64,000 nucleotides of DNA from Mesostigma viride (lineage: Eukaryota > Streptophyta > Mesostigmatophyceae > Mesostigmatales > Mesostigmataceae). Under the pieces are notes generated by a model. It was not told the origin of the DNA, did no database searches, and saw nothing but the letters and a program-made list of their open reading frames with translations. The stretch covers positions 1,945,638 through 2,009,637 of the forward strand of contig RPFO01000389.1 of assembly GCA_009746045.1 (NCBI GenBank), written 5' to 3'. Shown in pieces: positions 13,490-23,235 of this stretch; the stretch's first letter is position 1; the number at the start of each line of letters is the position of its first letter. Made by a program: the position numbers and the translations under genes.

Positions 13490-14020
13490 TATATTAGCAA
13501 TAGCCGCCGCCTATCAAACAGGTCCTATTCATCACGAGCGTCAACGCCCCGTCATCGCCCCGTCATCGCCCGGCCGAGGGCCTTAACCTGTTAACTCTTT
13601 ATTCGGAGTGATAGTCAACGACCTATATACTACGGACTACCAATAGCTACCGCATATAAAACATGGGCTTTTCATCACGCCCGTCGAGGGCGATGACGGT
13701 GACGCTCGTCACCGTCATCGCCCTCGACGGGCCAACATCTAAACTCTTCTCTTAATCAACAAAGTATATTACCAATAGCCGCTGCCTATCAAACAGGTTC
13801 TATTAATCACGCGCGTGAACGCCCCGTCATCGCCCCGTCATCGCCCCGTCAGCGCCCCGTCATCGCCCTGCCGAGGGCCAACCTCTTAACTCTTTATTCG
13901 GAGTAATAAAAAACGGCCTATATTGTGAATAGCTGCCGCCTATCATCCAGGTACTTTTCATCACGCCCGTCGAGAGCGATGACGGTGACGGCCGTCACCG
14001 TCATCGCCCTGCCGGCATTG
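13490..14020 (+). repeat. tandem units of about 140 bp with strong palindromes
   Basis: Four related units start near 13,499, 13,641, 13,774 and 13,929, each with AATAGC-GCC-CCTATCA and a TTCATCACGC word followed by GTCATCGCCCCGTCATCGCC runs or a palindrome. Units alternate between the direct CCCCGTCATCG version and a hairpin version. Confidence 0.8.
13680..13731. repeat. 52-nt near-perfect hairpin
   Basis: A 24-bp perfect stem (13,680-13,703 pairing with 13,708-13,731) around a GCTC loop. A second palindrome of about 32 nt lies at the equivalent place in the next hairpin-type unit near 13,975-14,010. No U-tract follows that would make it a simple terminator. Confidence 0.92.
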
Positions 14021-15120
14021 CCATACAAGAAGAAGCTCTCGATCCCAGGTATAGACTACCTCGGGTATCATCATCGTAATTGCTAGCATCGAGATCATTC
14101 ATACCTACCGACGATGGCCAGCTGCAAAAGAAAAATGTCGACCAACAGACAGGACCTATCGCCGGGAACCCTCAAGGCAATAAGGGCGAGACAGGCTTTC
14201 ACCGTTAAGTAAAGTTGTCCACATCGTGCTAAGGAATTTGTGCTAATCTATGAGTACCTATATGGACACTTTGTCGCATTTTTTACATGGCAAATAAGCG
14301 ATGTATGTGTCATGTAGGCTGCCATTGGTGCATGCATGCATGGGCCAGCAATGATGGTCAGAGGTACATTGTGCCTATGAGATAACCATCGATTTGTTGA
14401 TCAGCAAGTGATTCATTACGTGAGACAACAATATGTTTGGGGGCTAAGCTTCTTACATTCCAAGTCACATGGCCCGCCATAATTGTTTTCTTATGTGTTT
14501 AAGGTTAGGGCTCTGTTCATGACTGAACGTCATGAACGCGCTCTATTCATGACATTGATTAATTGATTTTAATTAGTCTCATGTCCATGTTGGGGGACCG
14601 GGATCTCTGAATTCCCCAAAGAAGATATAGTGGAAGTCACCCCAAGACGTCAATATCCGTCAAGAGGTCAATAACAACATGTATGTCCACAGCTCAGCTA
14701 GTAGTCTAAAATATGGGCCTCGAGCTAATCTTGCACGCAAGCAATGCCTATCATCAAGGATTAATTAATGCCTATCAACAAGGAGACAATCATGCTTGTT
14801 AAATTTCCTAGGACCCACAACTGGGGGGTCGTAGTCTTTGACAATGTCCGCCTGGGCAACGCTACTAATCCTACACATCCGAGGTCCCATGTCTGAATAA
14901 GAGGGGTTGAGCGGATGACGCCAACAATGTCTGTGCTCTGCATGTCAGCTAAAATCATATCGCGGAGACAAACATATGGCGGTATGTCCAATGCTGGCCA
15001 CTGCGTCGCCTAACAGGTTCTTACATGGTCGGCAAGGGCCTGACCATGTAAGAAGATATCTCCCTGGCTGGCCAGTCCACAAGGAACCAGCACAGACCTC
15101 ATCTGAATCAACCTGATTAT
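14021..15120. other. interval with no gene recognised
   Basis: AT-richer sequence with only short open frames. No motif, repeat or RNA gene could be recognised by eye. Confidence 0.5.
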
Positions 15121-15498
15121 AATTAACTAACTACTTAATTCATTTATTAAACTCATGCCCCCATTAGGGAGCCAAGGAGCATTAGCTAACCCCGATTAAT
15201 TAATTAATTAATTAATTAATTAAACACGTGCTCCTGTTGGGGAGTCACGGAGCACCGAAGTGCTTTTAATCCCTGTGTGTGCACAACAGGAGAAAGGGCA
15301 GAGACCCCCAGTCTCCTTCATGCCTAAGGCATGCCACAGCTGCATTCGGGAACGCTAGCTAAACGGACACGCCAACGATCCGGCAATCTGTGGGTGCAAT
15401 AAGACCCATGTGAGCATGGCATAACACTAGGAGCGTGGGCAAGTAATCTCATCATAGCCAGGACGTAGCATGGCTGTACTAGGACTATACCCCGATCA
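15121..15498 (-). repeat. two L1-like 3'-end fragments with TTAATTAA tails
   Basis: Two partial copies of the same 3' region sit side by side. One is at 15,121-15,200, the other starts at a (TTAA)n tail at 15,202 and carries GTGCTCC-GTTGGGGAGTCACGGAGCA. The second extends to the (GGAT)n array. Related copies lie at 16,161-16,210 and, inverted, at 22,955-23,235. Confidence 0.65.
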
Positions 15499-16160
15499 AT
15501 GGATGGATGGATGGATGGATGGATGGATGGATGGATGGATGGATGGATGGATGGATGGATGGATGGATGGATGGATGGATGGATGGATGGATGGATGGAT
15601 GGATGGATGGATGGATGGATGGATGGATGGATGGATGGATGGATGGATGGATGGATGGATGGATGGATGGATGGATGGATGGATGGATGGATGGATGGAT
15701 GGATGGATGGATGGATGGATGGATGGATGGATGGATGGATGGATGGATGGATGGATGGATGGATGGATGGATGGATGGATGGATGGATGGATGGATGGAT
15801 GGATGGATGGATGGATGGATGGATGGATGGATGGATGGATGGATGGATGGATGGATGGATGGATGGATGGATGGATGGATGGATGGATGGATGGATGGAT
15901 GGATGGATGGATGGATGGATGGATGGATGGATGGATGGATGGATGGATGGATGGATGGATGGATGGATGGATGGATGGATGGATGGATGGATGGATGGAT
16001 GGATGGATGGATGGATGGATGGATGGATGGATGGATGGATGGATGGATGGATGGATGGATGGATGGATGGATGGATGGATGGATGGATGGATGGATGGAT
16101 GGATGGATGGATGGATGGATGGATGGATGGATGGATGGATGGATGGATGGATGGATGGAT
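15499..16160 (+). repeat. (GGAT)n array, block 1
   Basis: About 165 uninterrupted tetranucleotide copies. The frames reading WMDG repeats are artefacts. Confidence 0.98.
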
Positions 16161-16535
16161 TAATTAATTAATTAATTAGACTCGTGCTCCCGTTGGGGAG
16201 TCACGGAGCATTAACCCCGATGAATGGATGGATGGGCGCACACATTCCTACCGGTCTAATCTATCTACATTGGCTACATACTACATCTATCTAACAACAT
16301 TCTAACTACATCATCTATCTAGGCAGCCGCACGCTGCCCTGGGGGGAGCTATCTAGCGTGCCTCCCGCGGGATTGCACACGCGGGCGCTTCCCCACTGGG
16401 GGGGCTCGTTGTCCTCTATGACCTGGGCCCACTTGGCCTTGTCCATCATCTTCTTCCAAATCACGGAGAGGCCTAGGCCCCCCATGTCCTCTACTAGCTG
16501 TTCTTTGAAGGTGCGGGCCTTGCGGCGTCTAACGT
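16161..16535 (-). pseudogene. 5'-truncated L1-like insertion carrying an ORF2 C-terminal tail
   Basis: Minus-strand translation of about 16,330-16,532 reads [20 protein letters not shown], then [20 protein letters not shown]. This pattern (basic stretch, D-GL, D-AKW) is typical of the far C-terminus of LINE ORF2 proteins. Downstream is a 3' region with CTCGTGCTCCCGTTGGGGAG and a (TTAATTAA)n tail at 16,161. Both edges abut (GGAT)n, so it looks like a short insertion into that array. Confidence 0.6.
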
Positions 16536-17107
16536 GGATGGATGGATGGATGGATGGATGGATGGATGGATGGATGGATGGATGGATGGATGGATGGATG
16601 GATGGATGGATGGATGGATGGATGGATGGATGGATGGATGGATGGATGGATGGATGGATGGATGGATGGATGGATGGATGGATGGATGGATGGATGGATG
16701 GATGGATGGATGGATGGATGGATGGATGGATGGATGGATGGATGGATGGATGGATGGATGGATGGATGGATGGATGGATGGATGGATGGATGGATGGATG
16801 GATGGATGGATGGATGGATGGATGGATGGATGGATGGATGGATGGATGGATGGATGGATGGATGGATGGATGGATGGATGGATGGATGGATGGATGGATG
16901 GATGGATGGATGGATGGATGGATGGATGGATGGATGGATGGATGGATGGATGGATGGATGGATGGATGGATGGATGGATGGATGGATGGATGGATGGATG
17001 GATGGATGGATGGATGGATGGATGGATGGATGGATGGATGGATGGATGGATGGATGGATGGATGGATGGATGGATGGATGGATGGATGGATGGATGGATG
17101 GATGGAT
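16536..17107 (+). repeat. (GGAT)n array, block 2
   Basis: About 143 uninterrupted copies, ending at the TTAATTAA tail of the next insertion. Confidence 0.98.
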
Positions 17108-18937
17108 TAATTAATTAATTAATAAGCACGTGACTGCGTCACGTGGGTGCCAATACAGAGTAAAGGAACCTTCAACCCTATATACACAGTGAGAAGGAGG
17201 GAGGGCGCCCTAGCTTCTCTCACTGCCGCAGGTGGGCAGGCCACAGAGCGCTCTCTCCACGGCATGGTGCCGGGGCGCAACACTGTGGGTGCAATACAAC
17301 CAGTGCAATACCATAGGTAGGCTGACGCATAGCTTATGCTACAAATGTGAGGTGGGCTCAAGACGTCGGCTAATTAAGGCGCAAGCTGATGGCCACAAGG
17401 TGCCAGAGCTAATTGAAGGTACTATAACGCTGTGCGCTAATATCGTTTCAAGTGCTGTAATGCCTAAGCTATCCCATCATCGATTGCCCCCATCTAGACA
17501 ACTAGCTGGAGTGCTCTATCCCGGGGAAGCCCGGGGGGCTTCCACAGTTTCTTGTTGACGTAGAGGTCCCCGCCCCGCCAGTACACTTGGGGCTTCTCGG
17601 GGTTGGTCTTGTGGCGGATGTAGTCGGGCCACTGATCGCGGCGTTGCTGCTGCTGGGCTGGCGTCAGGTCGTCGTCAAGCGACCAGGAGGTGTCCACCAG
17701 CTTCTTGCGGCGAGAGAGGAACCGAACTCGGGCTGTGATGTCGCTGAAGGTGAGGACCACTGGAGGGGGCCCAGCCTTGGCCCGTGGATGGGGCAGGCGG
17801 TAGGCGCCCTGCAGTATCGCACCTGGCAGCTGCATGCGCGCCAAGAGCTGTTTCTTCAGCTCGTCGAGAAGAGAGTCTGGGGTCTCCTCCGGCAGCATGT
17901 CGAAGCGCCTGAGGATGACCCGGCAGCGGCGACGGTCGCGGTCAGCGGCCTCGCGGCGCGTGTCTTCCAGCTCCTGGAGCTTGGTGGTGATGGCGGTCGT
18001 GGTAGAGGATGCCTGGCTCTTGAGCAGGTCCGCCCAGGAGGCGCGAGTCGAGGGGTCATCACTAGCCCTACCAGCAGGTTGGGCGGCGATGGTGGCCGTT
18101 CGCTCGGCGATCTCGGGGACCTGCGTGGCCAGGGCGTCTACCTTGGCGGCAACTGCCTCAAGTTTCACGGTGCCTTGGCCGACTCGGCCTTCCACCTGGT
18201 TAAGGCGGGTGGTCACAGTGGCTGTGGCCTCGGAAACTTTGGTGGCAATGTGCTCTTGCGTAGCAGTAAACTGAGGCTGGAGCTTAAGGGCGACTCTGGC
18301 TTCAATGTTGTTGACCTTGGCCGAGAGAGTGTTGAGTGGGCCGTCAGGCGCGTTCAGGGCGGCGAGCTGCTCAGCCATCGGCGCCAGCTGCTCCGCCACT
18401 GCAGCTCGGATGGAGTCCGTGCTGGGGGAGGTGCTGCTCTGCGGGGATGCTGCAGCTGCTGTGGCTGCCCGTCTGCGCTCATGCAGGAGGCTCCTGAGGC
18501 CAGCGTAGCCAATCTGGGTGATGTCGTGGGCGTCGCAGCGCAGGTAGCTGCACATGATGACTGCCTTCAAGTACGCCTCCGGTTCTTGAAGCAGCCATTC
18601 CCAGGCGGGCTTGGTGACCTTGTCGCCAGGGGTAGGCAGGAAAAGTTCGTCATGGCGGGCCAGGAACTTGATAACATCGTCACATTGTTCCTTCGTGAGC
18701 GTAAAGATTTCCAAGATGCAAAAATCCCGCTGGCCGGCGCCGAAGCGGCGGACGTCCCATTTGGTATGGGAAGTTCGGGTTTTCTTGGGAATGGGCGACG
18801 AATTTGGCGTAGAGCACTGCGTCGAGGGAGGCAGACCGGGGGGGAGAGCTTCGATCAGCGCAAAAAGGTTGGCGTCCGCAGGAGTTGATGTCGCACGTGC
18901 TGCTGTCGACGGGAATGCCGACGACAGCTCAAAATGT
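17108..18937 (-). mobile_element. 5'-truncated L1-like retrotransposon piece in (GGAT)n
   Basis: The element lies on the minus strand: ORF1 coding sequence, then a 3' region (17,108-17,493), then a (TTAATTAA)n tail at 17,108-17,122. It is flanked on both sides by (GGAT)n. Its 3' region (about 17,125-17,300) has an inverted relative at 25,520-25,705. Confidence 0.65.
17494..18934 (-). pseudogene. L1-like ORF1 protein (nucleic-acid-binding), 5'-truncated
   Basis: The frame is open from the (ATCC)n junction at about 18,934 to a stop at 17,494, roughly 480 codons, with no convincing ATG; the frame simply runs out of the array. Order of regions: a conserved KWDVRRFG block, an N-terminal helical region ([20 protein letters not shown]), a long heptad-like alanine-rich segment, then [18 protein letters not shown] and [19 protein letters not shown], and near the end [19 protein letters not shown]. 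Coiled coil plus RRM plus a C-terminal domain with this SL-x-DDLTP pattern is the layout of L1 ORF1 proteins (Transposase_22-like). These bind element RNA. No ORF2 follows. The relative at 23,673-25,058 is clearly homologous but diverged. Confidence 0.72.
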
Positions 18938-19350
18938 GGATGGATGGATGGATGGATGGATGGATGGATGGATGGATGGATGGATGGATGGATGGATGGA
19001 TGGATGGATGGATGGATGGATGGATGGATGGATGGATGGATGGATGGATGGATGGATGGATGGATGGATGGATGGATGGATGGATGGATGGATGGATGGA
19101 TGGATGGATGGATGGATGGATGGATGGATGGATGGATGGATGGATGGATGGATGGATGGATGGATGGATGGATGGATGGATGGATGGATGGATGGATGGA
19201 TGGATGGATGGATGGATGGATGGATGGATGGATGGATGGATGGATGGATGGATGGATGGATGGATGGATGGATGGATGGATGGATGGATGGATGGATGGA
19301 TGGATGGATGGATGGATGGATGGATGGATGGATGGATGGATGGATGGATG
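18938..19350 (+). repeat. (GGAT)n array, block 3
   Basis: About 103 uninterrupted copies. On the minus strand it reads as IHPS repeats, an artefact. Confidence 0.98.
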
Positions 19351-20901
19351 TCAGGCTTGTCTTACATGATGCAGTGGAACTTTGGTGCTGGAGGGTTAAT
19401 TGTGGCCCGGTCTGGTTTAGCTTCAGTGCTCTCATGGCGGCCTTCATTTGTAATTATTTGAATGCATGCCCATTGGGCCATGCATAGTGTATATTTTTTA
19501 CGCATGCACGCCCATTATGTATCGCTGGGTCCATCCCATCAATGCTTGTTTATTGCCAGGTCTGGTGTAAGTAAGTTAGTGCTATCTAGTCTACAAAATC
19601 CTCACTACACTTCTCCCCAAAGCGCCCCTTCCGCTTTGGGGGAGGGGGCTTACCCACATGGGCTGGCGTGTGAGCCGGGACATTGGTCTTCCACCTCTTC
19701 TTGTTCTGCATAGGAACAGAGAGCGAAGAAATGCGGTGTGGGGACCCCTTCTCGTGGTAATGCGTTACATGTACTCCCCACCGGGCTTTGCTCTTCATGG
19801 GTTCATAAAGACAACAATTATTCAGTAAGAATTTAATAAATTAGGAACATATATCCGTTGGGAGTCACTGTTACACATATACCTGAAAAGGGGCATATGA
19901 TTTTAAATACATTCTGAGCTACAACCTGCACGTGCATGGGTTTAGTTAACTGGCACCTATACTAGAGGCCTGACATGGGGTGGAGCTTCAGTGCTTCCCC
20001 GCCTTCTCCTTCTCCCACACTGGGTGCTCCGCGTCCTTCTTCTCCGGCCCTGCCCATGGGTGCACCGGCCCCGCCTCCTCCTTCTCCTCTCGGGACGATT
20101 CGCGCTCCACGCATGGCTGCAGCATCAGTTAGCACGGGCAAGACATAGCAGTAACCGCGCTATTGCTGTTCTAGCACCAGCCTAGCAGACTGCCATGATC
20201 ACTCAGCAAACCCACGACAGCTAAACCCTTGGCTGTCACAACCAGTCCATGCATCATTAAGTATGGGTACAGGGAAAGCTTCCCGCATATCCATGGCCAT
20301 ATGGATGGCAGCAACACAACGACTTGCCCCCTAGCCCCCCGTGCACACACAAAAACGTGGGTCGTGGCTTCCACGCCCCATCCGCCATGCATGACAGCGC
20401 GTACCTTACTCGCATTCACACCGGGCTGCATCCCAGCGCCGTTGCTGTCCCCATGTGACACGTCGGCTGATTAAGCAGACACACAGCAGAGTCTGATGTA
20501 AACCGCTAAACCCCAAACCCATGCAGACCACAGTCAAGGACGCGTGCATGTCAAGCCATGCCAATTGTGAACCGTACAGCAATTTACTTTTCAAGCCTGA
20601 AGAGGTGGATAGCAGATACTAGCCTGGAAGAGGTTACAGGGGCACATGTCCATTAGCGAGCGGAACAACACAGCATACACCCTACAAGCGTACCGCACAA
20701 TGTCCTCCTGCAATTGTCTGCAGATCTCCCAATGCCGCAGACATCTCCACTGCTCTCATGGCGATTGCAAATGCTTCATGCCGCTGACATCTCCACTGCT
20801 CTCATGGCGATTGCAAATGCTTGATGCCGCACCTCTGCTTACAGCAGAAAAGCTTCCTCCGGGCGAGGCACCTGACTGGAACCAACACCCATTCCTTGGC
20901 T
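19351..20901. other. interval with no gene recognised
   Basis: A diverged L1-like 3' fragment (GGAACATATATCCGTTGGGA) lies near 19,850. A 46-bp stretch of AATGC-GCATGAAGC words is tandemly repeated near 20,745-20,825. Otherwise no recognisable content. Confidence 0.4.
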
Positions 20902-22012
20902 TCACAACGTGGCCATGACAGCATCGTGAATCTGCTTCGCCAACGCCCACACTTCAGGACCCGCGCCCTGCACCGCCATGGCCACAGGCTGCACCGCTGC
21001 AATCGATGCAGCATTCACTGCCTGCGCCGCACCATGTACTGCATGCACGAAAGCCAATCCTGGCTCGGTTATCATGGTCTTGCCCGATTCCTGCTGCTTC
21101 TTCTTCTTCGATGCGGTCATGCGCACTTTATACCCCTTCCTCTCCAAGCACGCCTTCAGCACCTGGCTCGTGCGGTGCTGAATATGCTTCTGAAGGCGCG
21201 CCTTCTAAACACGAAATGTTGGCAATGTATGATTCCCAAACGGCATGATAGGCACATAATCAGTCCCATTAATTGCTTTGCGGCAGTCAATGCACCAGAA
21301 CACCTGTTGAAAAAAGAAGGTTATGCGCGCTAGCGATTACCCGCGGCAAGAAGCAATCAACACGCCTCGCTAACAACTGCAACCACAATGTAATTCATGA
21401 CGGGCCACTCACCGCTACCCTGCTCTCCTGATTCAATGTCTCCCCATTCTCAAGGCCTCCATTGTAAACCTCTCCATCTTCACCATCGTCATCGTCTTCC
21501 TCTTCCTCCACTCCGACGTATCCGTGTTTCCTTTTCCTAAGATACCTAGGGTTGTTCAAGTCGTATGTGCGGCGTTGGCACACTTCCAACAAAATTTTGG
21601 CCGCCTCTACCCATTACCATTTATTCGTACTATCATAACATATCCAGGCGTTTGAAAAATCATTCCCTCGTTCGAACTTCTACCCCTGGGCGTCCATGAC
21701 GAGGCAGTCACGACGGGACGCAGATGCACAAAAATAAAACAAGGCGACATCCCTTCAATCATTGACCAAAAAACAGAATACGCGCAGAACTTGGATTTCA
21801 ACACCACGCACCCATTACCAGCGAGCACGGCTGGCCTGCAACCGCCATCATTTCATAACCAGAAGCCAGGGCCCACACTCCATCCCGTTACCTCATCTTC
21901 CACGCACGGCTTCCGCTGCTTCCCTCTGCTCTTTCGCATTCTCCGCCAGCAACCTCGCCTTCTCCTCGTCCAACAATCCACTAAGAATAAAATCCCCTCT
22001 ATTGGACGCCAT
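20902..22012 (-). pseudogene. unrecognised multi-exon gene next to the right TIR, with in-frame stops
   Basis: The candidate start at 22,012 gives MASNRGDFILSGLLDEEKAR and a helical stretch, ending at GTAACG (exon 21,892-22,012) but with a TGA as its last full codon. A middle exon around 21,410-21,610 contains CQRRTYDLNNPRYLRKRKHG and an acidic EEEEDDDDGED run, then a GTGAGT donor. The last exon, after TTTTTTCAACAG near 21,305, reads VFWCIDCRKAINGTDYVPIM, an in-frame TAG, then RTSQVLKACLERKGYKVRMT and an alanine-rich end at 20,902. The CxxC pair suggests a small zinc-binding site. It could be the 22-kb element's own gene, decayed. Function unknown. Confidence 0.35.
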
Positions 22013-22463
22013 TCAGACGAACTTTGCTAGCGTCTTTTCACCGGCCCCAGCACACATAATCTATAGCCGCTTAATGACAACGGCCGACAACGACAACTGC
22101 TGAATAGGCGAAAAAGGCTGATAACTACATTTTTATATTTCGCTGCATTTGCTAATAGACACGCACGTTCTCCCACTTCTCCATTACAATATAATTATCC
22201 ATCTGGCCGTGTACAGGCAAAGATCCCCGAAGTAACTTACTGAAACGTATCTTACAGCATCGGATCACTGGCACCTAATCTACAGGTGGTAGATTACCAA
22301 CCAAGACCCGTCGCGGTAATTTACTCTGTCGGTAATGTACTACCAAAGATGTGCAGTCGTAACGTTACTCTTACTTACGGCTAGTAAAATTACTACGTAG
22401 GATGATAGGTAGTAATGATTACGGCGTTGGATCTCACGCCTCGTATCTAGGTAGTAAGATAAG

Positions 22464-22517
22464 ACCTCGTAATTTACGCCTCGGATCCTTTTTACTACCC
22501 TCGGACGAAAAGTATAG
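22464..22517 (-). repeat. right terminal inverted repeat (54 bp)
   Basis: Exact reverse complement of 199-252. LINE RT coding sequence resumes at 22,518. Confidence 0.9.
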
Positions 22518-22937
22518 ATGACGGTAATCAGGGGAGTGGGGACGCGAGCGCGAGCAAGTACAGCCCATAGAGCGTCCCAGAGGACAGAATCAAAAGCCTT
22601 GATGAAGTCGACGAAGATCAGGATGGCGGGAAACTCACCAGGTTGCAGGAGAGCGATTTCCTCGAAGAGGCGACGCGCGACGAAGATGGCCATGACGGTG
22701 TTGCGCCCAGGACGGAAGCCCATTTGACTTTCCCCAAGCCGGTGAGAGCCGGAGAGCAGAACGAAGGCGGTTGAGGATCATGCGCATGAACAACTTGAGT
22801 GCGGCGCTCTGGATGCAGACTCCTCTGTAGTTGGCGGGGTCGTCAGGGGAACCTTTGTTTTTGTACAGCATAATACGGTAGTTGTGCTGCCACTCAGGAA
22901 TCGGCGGCGCGTCGGCAAGCAGGATCCGCACGATACA
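22518..22937 (-). pseudogene. LINE reverse transcriptase fragment (upstream half)
   Basis: Minus-strand frames read WQHNYRIMLYKNKGSPDDPA with NYRGVCIQSAALKLFMRM, then after a frameshift MGFRPGRNTVMAIFVARRLF and FVDFIKAFDSV. These are RT motifs 0-2 and palm motif A (the first catalytic Asp is in AFDSV) of a non-LTR retrotransposon. The frame ends at VPTPLITVI and would continue as RTLYEG at 198. Upstream it is cut at about 22,937 by L1-like 3' fragments. The frameshift lies near 22,735. Confidence 0.85.
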
Positions 22938-22954
22938 TAACCAGCCATAGCCTT

Positions 22955-23235
22955 AGCTTATCCCTTGTACAGCCAGCCATGCTACGTCCTGGCTATGCTT
23001 CGCTTACTTGCCCACGCTCCTTGTTATGATATGCTCACGCGGGTCTTATTGCACCCACAGAACTTGTCGGATCGTCTATCGTGTCGATTGCTGAGCTGTG
23101 GCATGCCTCTTGCATGAAGGAGAAAGGGGGTCTCTGCCCTTTCTTCCTGTTGTGCACATACAGGAATTAAAAGAACTCCGGTGCTCGATCCGTGACTCCC
23201 CAACGGGAGCATGGGTTTAACTAATTAGTTAATTA
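22955..23235 (+). repeat. L1-like 3'-end fragment, plus orientation
   Basis: A diverged inverted relative of 15,215-15,480, ending CTCCCCAACGGGAGCATGGG and a (TTAATTAA)n tail at about 23,222-23,246. It meets, tail to tail, the minus-strand element that begins at 23,247. Confidence 0.7.

Noticed and set aside
13680-13731. Rho-independent-type terminator.
   Set aside because: The stem is strong but lacks a following U-run and the context is a eukaryotic tandem repeat.
15470-17118. WMDG-repeat proteins on the plus strand.
   Set aside because: Pure translation of (GGAT)n in all three frames.
17587-18888. 433-codon plus-strand frame opposite the first L1-like ORF1.
   Set aside because: Shadow of the ORF1 reading frame; the minus strand carries the recognisable motifs and codon pattern.
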